Part shown: one piece after another, positions 56,748 through 64,000 of the stretch | Layout: each line of letters opens with the position of its first letter | How positions within the stretch are numbered: the first letter of the stretch is position 1 | Assembly: GCA_019703815.1 (NCBI GenBank) | Contig: AP023052.1 | Span: forward strand, 1,240,001 to 1,304,000 | Direction of reading: 5' to 3' | Origin: Thaumasiovibrio occultus | GTDB lineage: Bacteria > Pseudomonadota > Gammaproteobacteria > Enterobacterales > Vibrionaceae | DNA length: 64,000 nucleotides | Position numbers and translations under genes: made by a program | Notes under the pieces: generated by a model | What the model saw: only the letters and a program-made list of their open reading frames with translations | What the model was told of the DNA's origin: nothing | Database searches by the model: none

Positions 56748-58277
56748 ATGAGAAGGAATGCCATAGCGATCGTGCTGGGAGTAAGCTTACTGTCAGCGTG
56801 TTCGATGCATGAGCGTGCTGATTCGAAAAGTCGCGATTTGTACCAAAACGCAATAAAGCAGTTGGTGGAAGCAGAAACGAGCGGCTCGCCGCTAGCGCTG
56901 CAACAAGCTTATCAACATGCGTTTGAGACCAAACAAAAGATCATCGACCGCTACCCAAGCACGGAATTGGCGCTGCTACTCGCCAGCGGCGAATTAGATT
57001 TTGGCGTCGAAGGCAGTAAAGATTTAGAAACCACCTTGCTCAGAGAAGCAGAAGCGTTTGCCGTTGCGCAAGATCCCGTGTTGTTGCGTTACGGCTTGTT
57101 TGATAACGCGCGCGACTCAGAAGATCGTCTGTTGTTGACCTATTACCAGTTCGGCGAGTGGGATCTGGCGCAACAACAGCTCTCATTTATGGTGAAAGAG
57201 TGGCGTTATGACATTTACCCCGCCAGCGATTACGGTGAAGTCTTAGAGTGGATATATGCGTTACAGCACTATAAGGTGCCAGCGCACAAGTACCGCGATT
57301 TCGTCGGTAATTACTCGCCGAGAAATGCAGTGCTCTCCGATCCCCTTCTCGTGCAAGCGTTGGCAGATGACGATCTTGAGCGTTTTCTTGAGGCCTATGT
57401 GGCCGAACACACGATAGATGAAGAAGTGCTGTTGTATTACTTGATCTCTCAAGGTGAGATGAAACTAGCCGCCGAGTTCGCCTCCAAGTTATATTATGAC
57501 CATGAAAGGCTCGCTGCTTTTCAATTCCTCCTGTTCGCCATTGAGCGCCATCCCGACGCGGCAGAGCAGGTGATGTCAACTATTCTTGCGTCGCTGCAAA
57601 CCCAACCAATAACAGACCTTGGCGAACTGTACTCGCCACTGCACTTTTACCCTGACTCATCTGTCGCCAAAGAGATCGAGCAGCTGCGCGTTTTACAGTT
57701 AGAAGAGCCGTTCAAGCAAACGAGTAGTAACCCCCCTTACTTTGGTGAATTTTCCCGTACGATGTATAAGAGCGGAGCGCTTGCGGACGTGATTGAAAGT
57801 TACTTGCTGTTAGGGCGCACGGATAAGGCAGAGCTAGCATTGGCGCAAGCCGAGCAATCTGCCTTGGAGTCGATGAACAAGGCAGACGTGGCGCTGTCAC
57901 TTTCTCGCTCCTACGCCTTGCTCGGGCGCTTACAAGAGGTTGTGGCGGCCATCGACGGCGAGCATAGCCAACGTTTTTCTCACAATGATCTGGTCGCGAT
58001 CAATGTCCATGCAGGGCTTCAAGCTGCCATCATGGCGCAAGCGAACGGCAGAGGATCACAGGCAGACGAGCTGCTAACGCAGGCTCTGTCACTGCCATTA
58101 AATACCCGTCGACGTTCGGACGATTTAGCGGCGGCAATTGATCTATTAGTGATGGCCGAGGGGCTTGGGCAGATCACGCTGAGTAATCACCATGTTGATC
58201 TTATTCGCCAATGTTTTGATGAACATATCGAATATTCGCACTTCAAAGGCTTGGCAACGTTTCGCTCTGAAAGCTAA
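56748..58277 (+). CDS. Helical-repeat lipoprotein B
   Basis: A 509-residue lipoprotein: signal MRRNAIAIVLGVSLLSAC with lipobox LLSAC, then helical repeats throughout. Landmarks shared with the neighbouring lipoproteins: FGEWDLAQQQL...KEW near residue 130, SPLHFYPDSSVAKEIEQL near 300 and ESYLLLGRTDKAELAL near 350. It probably sits on the periplasmic side of the outer membrane; residue +2 after the cysteine is serine, with no aspartate retention signal. It is 65 bp upstream of lipoprotein C and likely co-transcribed with it. Function unknown; a scaffold role is suggested only by the repeat architecture. Confidence 0.72.
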   Translation: MRRNAIAIVLGVSLLSACSMHERADSKSRDLYQNAIKQLVEAETSGSPLALQQAYQHAFETKQKIIDRYPSTELALLLASGELDFGVEGSKDLETTLLREAEAFAVAQDPVLLRYGLFDNARDSEDRLLLTYYQFGEWDLAQQQLSFMVKEWRYDIYPASDYGEVLEWIYALQHYKVPAHKYRDFVGNYSPRNAVLSDPLLVQALADDDLERFLEAYVAEHTIDEEVLLYYLISQGEMKLAAEFASKLYYDHERLAAFQFLLFAIERHPDAAEQVMSTILASLQTQPITDLGELYSPLHFYPDSSVAKEIEQLRVLQLEEPFKQTSSNPPYFGEFSRTMYKSGALADVIESYLLLGRTDKAELALAQAEQSALESMNKADVALSLSRSYALLGRLQEVVAAIDGEHSQRFSHNDLVAINVHAGLQAAIMAQANGRGSQADELLTQALSLPLNTRRRSDDLAAAIDLLVMAEGLGQITLSNHHVDLIRQCFDEHIEYSHFKGLATFRSES

Positions 58278-58342
58278 GCGGTAGCAACGAGTCACTGTCG
58301 AAAATTAAACCTAATATGCTCATTGGCACACAAGGAAGAAAG

Positions 58343-59998
58343 ATGGCAACGCTAAGGCAGAAACGATTGGTAATAAAACCTCGCGCATGGCTACTGTCGA
58401 TACTCGGTTTGAGTGTATTGACGGCTTGCGGGATGACAGATCAACAACGACAAGAAGCGCAAGCCAACCAGCTCTACGTTGAAGCGCAACTGCCGCTGGC
58501 CAATTTTGTCAAACACGAAACGCGCGCCGCAGATGGGGAAGCGATATTTCAACAAGCGCTAGAGGCCTACGACAAAATTCTCGCTGATCACCCAGGAACG
58601 GAGGCGGCCAAAGCGATCCGTTCGAACTACGTGCAGTTTCACAGTAAAACCTATGACGATTATCATCATATTTTTCGCACTGAATCTTACGATCGGCGCG
58701 AACTCGACAACTACGCCAGTTACTACCGCGCGCTGGGAGTAGTGGAAGACGATCCTCGTTTCTATACCTTTATCAATCAATCCGCGCAGAACCTTTTTAA
58801 CCTTACGCACGAGCAATTGACCTGCGGTTTAGTCGTTGACCTGTACAGCTTCGGCGATTTTGAACTGGCGCAAACCATGTTGCGCGCATCATCCGATAAT
58901 TGGAGAGCCGAACGATTTGGTGGGCACTGTATGCGTCCGACATTGAGCCTTGATCTCTCATATGTATCGTGGGGCGATTTAACGCAATGGTTGGATGCGA
59001 CAGGGGATTTTGAGATTGTAGGACGCCGCACACCGGCCTTTAGCCAAGCGCTGGCTGAGCTGCACCAAGCGGTCGATAGCGGCGAGCCGCTAGACATAAA
59101 TTCCCCCGCTTATGAGGCGTTGCGCTCGGTCGATCCGATTGCAGAGTTTGCCGCTTATCGCGCGCTGTACAACGGCGATTTGGTTGCGGCGTTTCGCTAT
59201 GCCACGCAATTAGACGCAGGCATGAAGCGCGATATCGTGGTCAACGAGGTGCTTTATGTTTCGCGCTATCATAAAACGCGCTATTCCAATGATCAGCTCG
59301 ATGCGTTTCTTGGTGCATTACACACTGAGTTAGAAACCAACCTTGCGGGATACCCGTTGCTTGCCTCACCATTGCAGCTTCATCCGGATTCATCCCTCGC
59401 GGCAGATATTGAGAAGATCTTGTTAAAGGGCAAACAAGCGTCCCGTTTGGATGATCCGCAAAAAGAGTTTGCTCGGCTCTTGCAGATAGCCAACAGCCAG
59501 CGTTTACTGGGCGACGACACGGCGTATGACGCGACCTTGCAAGCACTGGATGACTTGTTTGATGAAGAGAAAAACGACGTTCCGTATTTTATGTTCGATG
59601 ACGCTCGGTATATGGCATTGCGACTTTTCGCTAGTGTCGGGGCGCCTGAACGTTTTGACGCCCTCGTCAAAGCGCTGCAAGCTAAGACGCCTTACGCTAA
59701 CTATCACTTGTCGCCAGCTTATATGATGTTGGCAGCAGAATATGAGCGCGTTGGCGCGATGAGCAAGGCGCGATCCAGTATTGACCGTGCTATTGAGTCT
59801 ATGCCGCGTGAGGAGTCAATATTTGTACTGGGGTCGATAACGGACAAGATGGGGTATTGGTTCGATTTACGCGCCATCACCGATGAACAGCGCCAGCAAA
59901 TCGGGCAAATTTTATTGCAGCAAATCTACCAAAATGACAAGGCCACTGGCATTCTCGAACAGCAATTGCAGGGCATTGCCGAAGTCATGCCCCAATAG
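58343..59998 (+). CDS. Helical-repeat lipoprotein C
   Basis: About 551 residues. A basic N-region (MATLRQKRLVIKPR) precedes the signal helix and the lipobox VLTAC at about residue 31; glycine follows the cysteine. The mature part is helical, with the same landmarks as its neighbours: FGDFELAQTML...NW, SPLQLHPDSSLAADIEKIL and a QRLLGDDTAYDATLQAL repeat. The early segment with ALEAYDKILADHPGTEAAKAI is TPR-like and also present in B (KQKIIDRYPSTELA). I chose ATG 58343, four bases after GGAAG, over ATG 58316. Function unknown. It is the last chromosomal gene before the integron array. Confidence 0.72.
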   Translation: MATLRQKRLVIKPRAWLLSILGLSVLTACGMTDQQRQEAQANQLYVEAQLPLANFVKHETRAADGEAIFQQALEAYDKILADHPGTEAAKAIRSNYVQFHSKTYDDYHHIFRTESYDRRELDNYASYYRALGVVEDDPRFYTFINQSAQNLFNLTHEQLTCGLVVDLYSFGDFELAQTMLRASSDNWRAERFGGHCMRPTLSLDLSYVSWGDLTQWLDATGDFEIVGRRTPAFSQALAELHQAVDSGEPLDINSPAYEALRSVDPIAEFAAYRALYNGDLVAAFRYATQLDAGMKRDIVVNEVLYVSRYHKTRYSNDQLDAFLGALHTELETNLAGYPLLASPLQLHPDSSLAADIEKILLKGKQASRLDDPQKEFARLLQIANSQRLLGDDTAYDATLQALDDLFDEEKNDVPYFMFDDARYMALRLFASVGAPERFDALVKALQAKTPYANYHLSPAYMMLAAEYERVGAMSKARSSIDRAIESMPREESIFVLGSITDKMGYWFDLRAITDEQRQQIGQILLQQIYQNDKATGILEQQLQGIAEVMPQ

Positions 59999-60026
59999 CG
60001 ACGCCGTGATGGCAGACAAGCCATAA

Positions 60027-60107
60027 GCATTTAACCCCTACATTAAATAGCCAAGGTCAGTATTCATTATATTGCCTTGGCTATTTTCGATTGCTGCTTG
60101 TTAAGTG
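60027..60107 (-). other. attC site, last of the cassette array
   Basis: Read on the minus strand it opens CTTAACAAGC just after the DUF4304 stop and closes GGGGTTAAAT, matching the RYYYAAC / GTTRRRY cores. Between them a perfect 12-bp stem (60045-60056 with 60075-60086) encloses an 18-base loop. It marks the chromosome-proximal end of the array. The hairpin, followed by TTTTCG on the plus strand, might also serve as a weak terminator for lipoprotein C. Confidence 0.7.
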
Positions 60108-60110
60108 CTG

Positions 60111-60692
60111 CTACCACGATAGCCCCGAGCTTTTTGCCCATGACTTCAACCTAGATTTAGCGGCAGGCCTCTCTGTTAGAATTTGATCATACCTTGCTTT
60201 GGCCTCTGGCTCATTACCCGCAAGTAGCGCCGCTGCGATGGACTGCAAAGACGGTTGTTGTTTTAACTTCTCTGATATGTCTTTAATATTCGAATACTTA
60301 TGGAGCCAAGGAAAGCCATAGCCAGACATGGTTTCTGTTATCTCTTTAGCCAGACTTGAGATATCTGTTTGATCTGATATTTCCCACCAATAATCCTCGC
60401 CGTGAACTAGCTTGCCTAGACGCTCCCTTACAATGGCATCATATTCTTTCGGCTTTGAAGGTATATTTAAACCCGACTTTTCAGCAATTTCGTTATTAAT
60501 TATTCCTAGATTTATAGCAAACTTTCCATCTGCCCCTAGATTTCCTGAACTCGCTTGGATATTAACTATTTTCCAGCCATCTTGCGTTTCTTTTAGGAAC
60601 GTACGGCCACTTTTCTTAAAGCCATTTTCTTTCATGACTTTAGATAGCCCTTCCTTGACTACCTGATCGATCCTTTTTCCGATTTCGCTCAT
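60111..60692 (-). CDS. DUF4304-like cassette protein
   Basis: A 193-residue soluble protein. The N-terminal third, with MKENGFKKSGRTFLKE, then WKIVNIQASSG and FAINLGIIN, matches the pattern of DUF4304 proteins, which occur in many bacteria with no established function. Ribosome site GGAGAAATA precedes the ATG. It is the last cassette of the array, on the minus strand like the others, bounded by an intact attC on its 3' side and a collapsed one on its 5' side. Confidence 0.65.
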   Translation of the reverse strand: MSEIGKRIDQVVKEGLSKVMKENGFKKSGRTFLKETQDGWKIVNIQASSGNLGADGKFAINLGIINNEIAEKSGLNIPSKPKEYDAIVRERLGKLVHGEDYWWEISDQTDISSLAKEITETMSGYGFPWLHKYSNIKDISEKLKQQPSLQSIAAALLAGNEPEAKARYDQILTERPAAKSRLKSWAKSSGLSW

Positions 60693-60703
60693 TATTTCTC
60701 CAA

Positions 60704-60722
60704 AGCACTTAACGCTTGTTAT
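60704..60722 (-). other. Collapsed attC: outer cores fused without the stem
   Basis: On the minus strand CATAACAAGCGTTAAGTGC joins a left core (TAACAAGCG) directly to a right core (GCGTTAAG), sharing the GCG. The 50-60 bases of inner stem are absent. It lies exactly between two cassette genes and overlaps the stop codon of the upstream one. Confidence 0.6.
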
Positions 60723-61075
60723 GTTTGTTCTAACGCACTCACTGTATCTAAAAATTCGTTTAGGTCAGATGGCATTACATCAGGGCATTTTTTCCTAAGT
60801 TCGTTTTTATTAGTACCTTTTAGATCTTGGAGCTGAACAAGTTTAGGTCCAAATGTTGCTATGCGAAATATAGCGATGCTCAAATTCCTTTCTGATTGCT
60901 TTTCGGTAATTGTGTCAGAAGGTAGCGTAAAGGTTCCGTCTTGCCAGTCCGTGTATAAGCAAGAGTTTTTCCGATCATTCTTAAAATCAATGCCAGCGAA
61001 AAGCCCCTCAAGAGGCAGACCTTGCCTTTTCCATTCATGACCGAATAACGCGGTTGATTCAATTTTCCACCCAAT
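60719..61075 (-). pseudogene. Cassette gene fragment without a normal start codon
   Basis: An open frame of 118 codons runs from the attC at 61078 to the TAA at 60719, with protein-like sequence (GHEWKRQGLPLEGLFAGIDF, then FGPKLVQLQDLKGTNKN). No ATG or GTG lies in this frame near its 5' end; ATT at 61075 is the only early codon of a rare-start type. The cassette boundary seems to have removed the true start. It may be a decayed gene, or it may start at a non-standard codon. An overlapping frame (60880-61074) starting TTG looks less protein-like. I do not recognise the family. Confidence 0.5.
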
Positions 61076-61077
61076 AA

Positions 61078-61141
61078 GATAACGCCCGCGTCACCTGATC
61101 AAGCAGCGTAGCAGCTTGTCAGGTGCACGCGCGGGTTAAAT
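61078..61141 (-). other. attC site
   Basis: On the minus strand it opens TTTAACCCGCGCGT and closes ACGCGGGCGTTATC, so the outer arms pair over about 10 bp. The inner arms (GCACCTGACAAGC with GCTTGATCAGGTG) pair over 12 bp with a bulge. It lies a few bases after the stop of the 61142 gene and directly before the next cassette fragment. Confidence 0.75.
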
Positions 61142-61534
61142 TTATTTCCAGAACTGCCACCATTTCTTGAGATCAAGGTACTTTCCAAGATCTTTTGCTA
61201 CCAGTTCTGGCTTTACTTCGTAGTTTGCAATGTACTTGTTCAATAGACTTCTATCGTTCTCTCGATAGCAGATACTATATGCTTTAGATTCTGCAGATGG
61301 AGCATTGATCGCATCTAGCATGATCAGAGCAAATTCTTCTGAAAGCTGGTCTTGAACCAAGTGAATGATAAGCTCTTTCTGATTCCAATCATTCATTTCT
61401 TGATAGATATTCGTTAGGTGCTGTGCAAACTCTGGAGAGACATAATCTCTCATTCTTTCTACATCGTCGAATGTTATGCTTTCTAGAGCGAACTCTAGTT
61501 CCGTGAAAAATTCTTTAGGAGTTACTTCGATCAT
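61142..61534 (-). CDS. Hypothetical cassette protein, 130 residues
   Basis: An acidic, probably helical soluble protein of 130 residues ending in the aromatic LDLKKWWQFWK. No signal peptide or membrane helix. I do not recognise the family. Flanked by attC sites on both sides, so it is a complete one-gene cassette. Such small acidic cassette proteins are often of unknown function; some are antitoxins or immunity proteins, but nothing specific shows that here. Confidence 0.65.
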   Translation of the reverse strand: MIEVTPKEFFTELEFALESITFDDVERMRDYVSPEFAQHLTNIYQEMNDWNQKELIIHLVQDQLSEEFALIMLDAINAPSAESKAYSICYRENDRSLLNKYIANYEVKPELVAKDLGKYLDLKKWWQFWK

Positions 61535-61552
61535 AGTTGGATCTTTCCATGA

Positions 61553-61620
61553 AATTTAACGCCCGCTTAAGCGGACGGAAATAGTTGGCTAGACTTGTGA
61601 GCGCAGCCAACCTTTATGAG
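61553..61620 (-). other. attC site, partly degenerate
   Basis: On the minus strand the right end GCGGGCGTTAAAT fits the GTTRRRY core, and the inner arms GTTGGCT / AGCCAAC pair over 7 bp. The left core is imperfect (CTCATAAAG in place of CTCATAACAAG). It separates the 61640 and 61142 cassette genes. Confidence 0.6.
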
Positions 61621-61639
61621 TCCATTCTTGATTCATTTA

Positions 61640-62059
61640 TTAGCTGGTTTGATGGCAAGACAATTCTTCATGATTAATAAATGGGGTGACTTCACCACTC
61701 AATGCTCTTTCTTGAGAAAAATTGGAGCCGATACCGTCGGTTAATTGCTCGACTGTATATTCTTCTAGGGCTTCAACTTCATCTGCAGAGAGCGACCTAG
61801 ACAGCTGGTATTCAATGAAGCCAATCAATGAGCTAGAAGAAGAGTCATATGAGAATGATAAGACGCCACCGGAAACATGCTCGGCAAACGCCTCCGTTTC
61901 CTCTCCATCATATAGATAGTCGGAAAACGCCTCATCTTCGTAGCTTAATCCATTTAAGGACTCCAAGATTGTCTTGTCACTTATTAGATCAAGTGATCCA
62001 TCTTCATTTTCTTGAGCACTAGCCACAAGTACTGGGCCAGTAAATTTTATTGTTGGCAT
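61640..62059 (-). CDS. Hypothetical acidic cassette protein, 139 residues
   Basis: The protein starts MPTIKFTGPVLVASAQENEDGS; the ATG at 62059 has a perfect AAGGAG six bases upstream, so I prefer it to the longer frame from 62131, whose extra part would cross the attC-like region. It is strongly acidic and contains a serine run (SYDSSSSSLIGF). No known family recognised. It may be a beta-rich or two-domain small protein. It stands alone in its cassette. Confidence 0.6.
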   Translation of the reverse strand: MPTIKFTGPVLVASAQENEDGSLDLISDKTILESLNGLSYEDEAFSDYLYDGEETEAFAEHVSGGVLSFSYDSSSSSLIGFIEYQLSRSLSADEVEALEEYTVEQLTDGIGSNFSQERALSGEVTPFINHEELSCHQTS

Positions 62060-62082
62060 TTGATCTCCTTCATGGTGCACTC

Positions 62083-62119
62083 TTGGCCAGCTATCCCCTA
62101 TGCTTGGCCTTGTTATGAG
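62083..62119 (-). other. Degenerate or shortened attC-like site
   Basis: On the minus strand CTCATAACAAGGCCAAGC, then a 10-base loop, then GCTGGCC. The left core CATAACAAG is good, and a 7-8 bp stem is formed, but no right core of the GTTRRRY type follows. It lies just after the stop of the 62128 gene, where an attC is expected. Confidence 0.4.
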
Positions 62120-62127
62120 TTGATTGC

Positions 62128-62823
62128 TCACCAGTACTCAGCCCCGTAGACATGATTTTCATCAAGTGATTCAATTGAAATATCCTCAACTTCTTTGGCT
62201 TGAGCTAGCAACCGATTAAATACGTTGCTCTCTTCACTGCTTAGGTAGTACTTGGCTATGATTGTCTCGTAATATGACGGATTATGCAGCGTAGCTGAAT
62301 AGTGCAAGCACATCTTATCGTTATCAATTGAAAGAATAGCATCCAATGATGTTTCACATTCTGAACCACTAAGGTATATGAAGTCTCCTACTTTAGATTT
62401 TATAACCCCATATGCATCTTGCCATTGTAATGTAGAGGAACCATTAGCGAGGCCAATATATGACAGGGGGGATTGTTTTTGTTCATCTGTTCTACTGAAG
62501 AAATCAATTAGCCTAGTGCGAGCTATAACTTGAAACTCGAAAGCCAGGCCACTAGGGTCTTTATGTTTTAAGGTGCCCTCAAGAACATACGACCTAAGTA
62601 TTTCTGAAGGCCTTTTGTCATACCAGCCATTGAGCTCCGAGTGAGGAGGTTGCCAGAGTAAGAATGAATGGCCTTCTGCTACAAAATCTTCGTTCCTAGC
62701 AAACTTAACAGGATACGTCTTACCTATTGAGGGCAACAAGGAATCCAGCTCGATAATTCTTTCGAAACTTAGATCCCAGCATAACTTCGACCACTCCATT
62801 GTTTGAAGCAATTTAATGCTCAT
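62128..62823 (-). CDS. Hypothetical cassette protein, 231 residues
   Basis: A soluble protein without signal or membrane segments; GGAGCGACA precedes the ATG. It has aromatic, beta-rich stretches (FAFEFQV-like, YGVIKSKVGDFIYLSG) and an acidic helical C-terminus (SSEESNVFNRLLAQAKEVED). I do not recognise the family. An attC lies directly upstream of its start and a shortened one after its stop, so it forms one cassette. Confidence 0.62.
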   Translation of the reverse strand: MSIKLLQTMEWSKLCWDLSFERIIELDSLLPSIGKTYPVKFARNEDFVAEGHSFLLWQPPHSELNGWYDKRPSEILRSYVLEGTLKHKDPSGLAFEFQVIARTRLIDFFSRTDEQKQSPLSYIGLANGSSTLQWQDAYGVIKSKVGDFIYLSGSECETSLDAILSIDNDKMCLHYSATLHNPSYYETIIAKYYLSSEESNVFNRLLAQAKEVEDISIESLDENHVYGAEYW

Positions 62824-62840
62824 TGTCGCTCCATTTTGAA

Positions 62841-62914
62841 CTCATAACGCCCGCATTTGCGGCTGGTTTGAAGCGCAGCGGAAAACCAGTCCGACAACAT
62901 GCGCTTGTTAGGGC
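62841..62914 (-). other. attC site, well formed
   Basis: On the minus strand GCCCTAACAAGCGCAT opens and ATGCGGGCGTTATG closes the site; the outer arms pair over about 12 bases, with unpaired positions. The inner arms CTGGTTT / AAACCAG (62863-62869 with 62883-62889) pair perfectly. The left core includes the stop codon of the 62908 gene. It is the clearest integron recombination site in the window. Confidence 0.85.
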
Positions 62915-63390
62915 TGACCTTTGGCATTATATATTTCCTTGTATTCTGGATGCTTCGCCTTTTGTGATCGAGTTAATACTGTGCGCAAAGCATTAGCCAG
63001 CACCCATTTTAAATTTGAATCTTGCTCTTGGTAAAATGCAGCCAATAGGGCATCGGATGCAGTTTCATTAGCGTCTTTTTCAGTAAGGGCACGAATAATA
63101 CCTTCACGAATTCTCGGGTGATGCTCAATATTAAGATGCTTTACCAATATTGAATATGCACTCCTATAGTCACCTTCAAATTTACGCAGGAATTCATAAC
63201 GGTTATTGTTATTGACGAAATCCCAAACTGATTCGATTTCGTAACCTGCTTCAGATAGCTCTTTTATTAGACCTCGTTCGTCCACTGCTAAAAGAGCTTC
63301 TCTCTCTTTTAATTCTAGGTCTTTACGCTTTCGCATCTCCTGATATTCAGGATAAGCTTCAAGCTTCTTCATAAAATCACTGGCTTTCAT
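62908..63390 (-). CDS. HEAT-like helical cassette protein, 160 residues
   Basis: A highly charged helical protein of 160 residues (KLEAYPEYQEMRKRKDLELKE at the start). The C-terminal half, HHPRIREGIIRALTEKDA... and NLKWVLANALRTVL, has the spacing of two HEAT-type repeats. No named family recognised. HEAT-repeat scaffolds often mediate protein contacts. Its stop codon lies within the attC on its 3' side. On its 5' side the cassette junction is occupied by an insertion sequence. Confidence 0.63.
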   Translation of the reverse strand: MKASDFMKKLEAYPEYQEMRKRKDLELKEREALLAVDERGLIKELSEAGYEIESVWDFVNNNNRYEFLRKFEGDYRSAYSILVKHLNIEHHPRIREGIIRALTEKDANETASDALLAAFYQEQDSNLKWVLANALRTVLTRSQKAKHPEYKEIYNAKGQP

Positions 63391-63405
63391 TCTTAAGCAC
63401 CAAGA

Positions 63406-63413
63406 GCCCTAAC
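63406..63413 (-). other. attC right core next to the insertion sequence
   Basis: GCCCTAAC on the plus strand reads GTTAGGGC on the minus strand, a GTTRRRY core, 16 bp before the 62908 gene start. The rest of the expected attC is absent; IS sequence follows. This fits insertion of an IS1111-type element into the site. Confidence 0.55.
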
Positions 63414-64000
63414 GAATGACATGGATCCCCTCTATACCCCGATCTGCCACACTTAGGTGATCGCGGTAAGAAAATGCAGGAGGTTTCCATGTCTCAGCTA
63501 CTTTGTTTTTGTGGTGTTGACCTGGCTAAGCACCACTTCACACTCCACGCCGTTGACGCGAATGGCAAGGTTATCCTTCATAAAGCCGTTTCGCGCGCCA
63601 AGCTACTGGCTACCGTCGCGCTACTGCCGACTTCACGTATCGGTATCGAAGCCTGCAGCGGGTCGCATCACTGGGCGCGTCAGTTCAATAAGCTCGGGCA
63701 CGACGCACGGATCATAGCCGCTAAATACGTTACGCCTTACCGTACCAAAGGCAAAAATGATCTCAATGACGCCGTGGCGATTTGCGAGGCAGTGCAACGT
63801 CCCAATACGCGATTTATCCCGATTAAATCACCAGAGCGGCAAGCCATCTTAGCGATACATCGAATGCGCGAACATTGGGTGCGTGAACGAACAGCGCTCA
63901 TCAATCGTCTTCGCGCAATGCTGGCAGAGTTCGGTCTTATCATGCCCGTTGGACGAGCTGCCGTGCAGAGAATGATCCCAGAGTACCTTGAAGATGCCGA
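63414..64000 (+). mobile_element. IS110/IS1111-type insertion sequence, left part
   Basis: Begins next to the attC core at 63406-63413 and continues past the window end. It encodes a DEDD transposase (63489 onward). The left end before the gene has about 75 bp, including TGGATCCCCTCTATACCCC, a plausible sub-terminal repeat; the matching right end is not visible. The IS1111-attC subgroup is known to insert specifically in integron attC sites, and this location fits it. Exact left boundary is my estimate. Confidence 0.7.
63489..64000 (+). CDS. IS110-family transposase, N-terminal part
   Basis: The first 170 codons of a DEDD transposase; the rest lies beyond base 64000. The RuvC-like catalytic residues are visible: aspartate in FCGVDLAKHHF, glutamate in GIEACSGSHHW and aspartates in KGKNDLNDAVAICEA. 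YVTPYRTKGKNDLNDA is the family signature. The C-terminal serine-containing domain is out of view. A strong AGGAGG stands six bases before the ATG. The frame is intact as far as seen, so the element may be active. Confidence 0.9.
   Translation, partial: MSQLLCFCGVDLAKHHFTLHAVDANGKVILHKAVSRAKLLATVALLPTSRIGIEACSGSHHWARQFNKLGHDARIIAAKYVTPYRTKGKNDLNDAVAICEAVQRPNTRFIPIKSPERQAILAIHRMREHWVRERTALINRLRAMLAEFGLIMPVGRAAVQRMIPEYLEDA

Noticed and set aside
60027-60107. The long hairpin after lipoprotein C as only a transcription terminator
   Set aside because: Both attC core motifs flank it in the right order and orientation just after the last cassette gene. A terminator role may be secondary; the trailing T run is weak.

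Overview
The window looks like a chromosomal segment of a marine or estuarine gammaproteobacterium, most probably in the Vibrionaceae. Three things point there. The order mfd, PilZ-like gene, lolC-lolD-lolE, DUF2062 gene, comEC, msbA, lpxK, Trm112-like gene, kdsB is the one I know from Vibrio cholerae. There is a close relative of the V. cholerae CARF-nuclease VC1899. The right end carries promoterless, same-strand cassette genes separated by attC sites, as in Vibrionaceae chromosomal integrons. Base composition looks near 50% GC by eye, which would also fit Salinivibrio, Grimontia or the V. fluvialis group. I cannot fix the genus.

Layout. 1-14.3 kb is an envelope block: transcription-repair coupling factor (partial), a PilZ-like protein, the LolCDE lipoprotein-release ABC transporter, a DUF2062 membrane protein, the DNA-uptake channel ComEC, then lipid A export and Kdo genes. 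Unusually, msbA is present as two tandem, diverged copies. 14.3-28.3 kb holds a small outer-membrane barrel, a histidine kinase/receiver pair, two DUF945 proteins, a CBS protein, a MATE pump, an AraC regulator with a LysE exporter, and a DASS carboxylate transporter in an operon with a second kinase/receiver pair related to the first. 28.4-34.2 kb is a catabolic locus: a PRD regulator, a PTS EIICB permease, a fumarase/aspartase-superfamily lyase and a NagA-like amidohydrolase, the last three translationally coupled. The combination suggests uptake of an amino-sugar conjugate from which a lyase releases fumarate, but the substrate is unknown.

34.4-36.4 kb carries udp and the VC1899-like CARF/PD-(D/E)XK protein. 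36.7-54.7 kb is one gene for a roughly 6000-residue secreted adhesin with an N-terminal LapA-type retention module, 28 tandem repeats of exactly 104 residues, about 22 diverged VCBS-type domains, a short RTX block and a type I secretion tail. Three paralogous, helical-repeat lipoproteins follow it (55.0-60.0 kb) and may serve the same cell-surface function.

60.0-63.4 kb is the distal end of an integron cassette array (all genes on the minus strand; integrase not in the window). It is interrupted at a cassette recombination core by an IS110/IS1111-type insertion sequence whose transposase runs off the right end. No CRISPR array, rRNA or tRNA gene was recognised.
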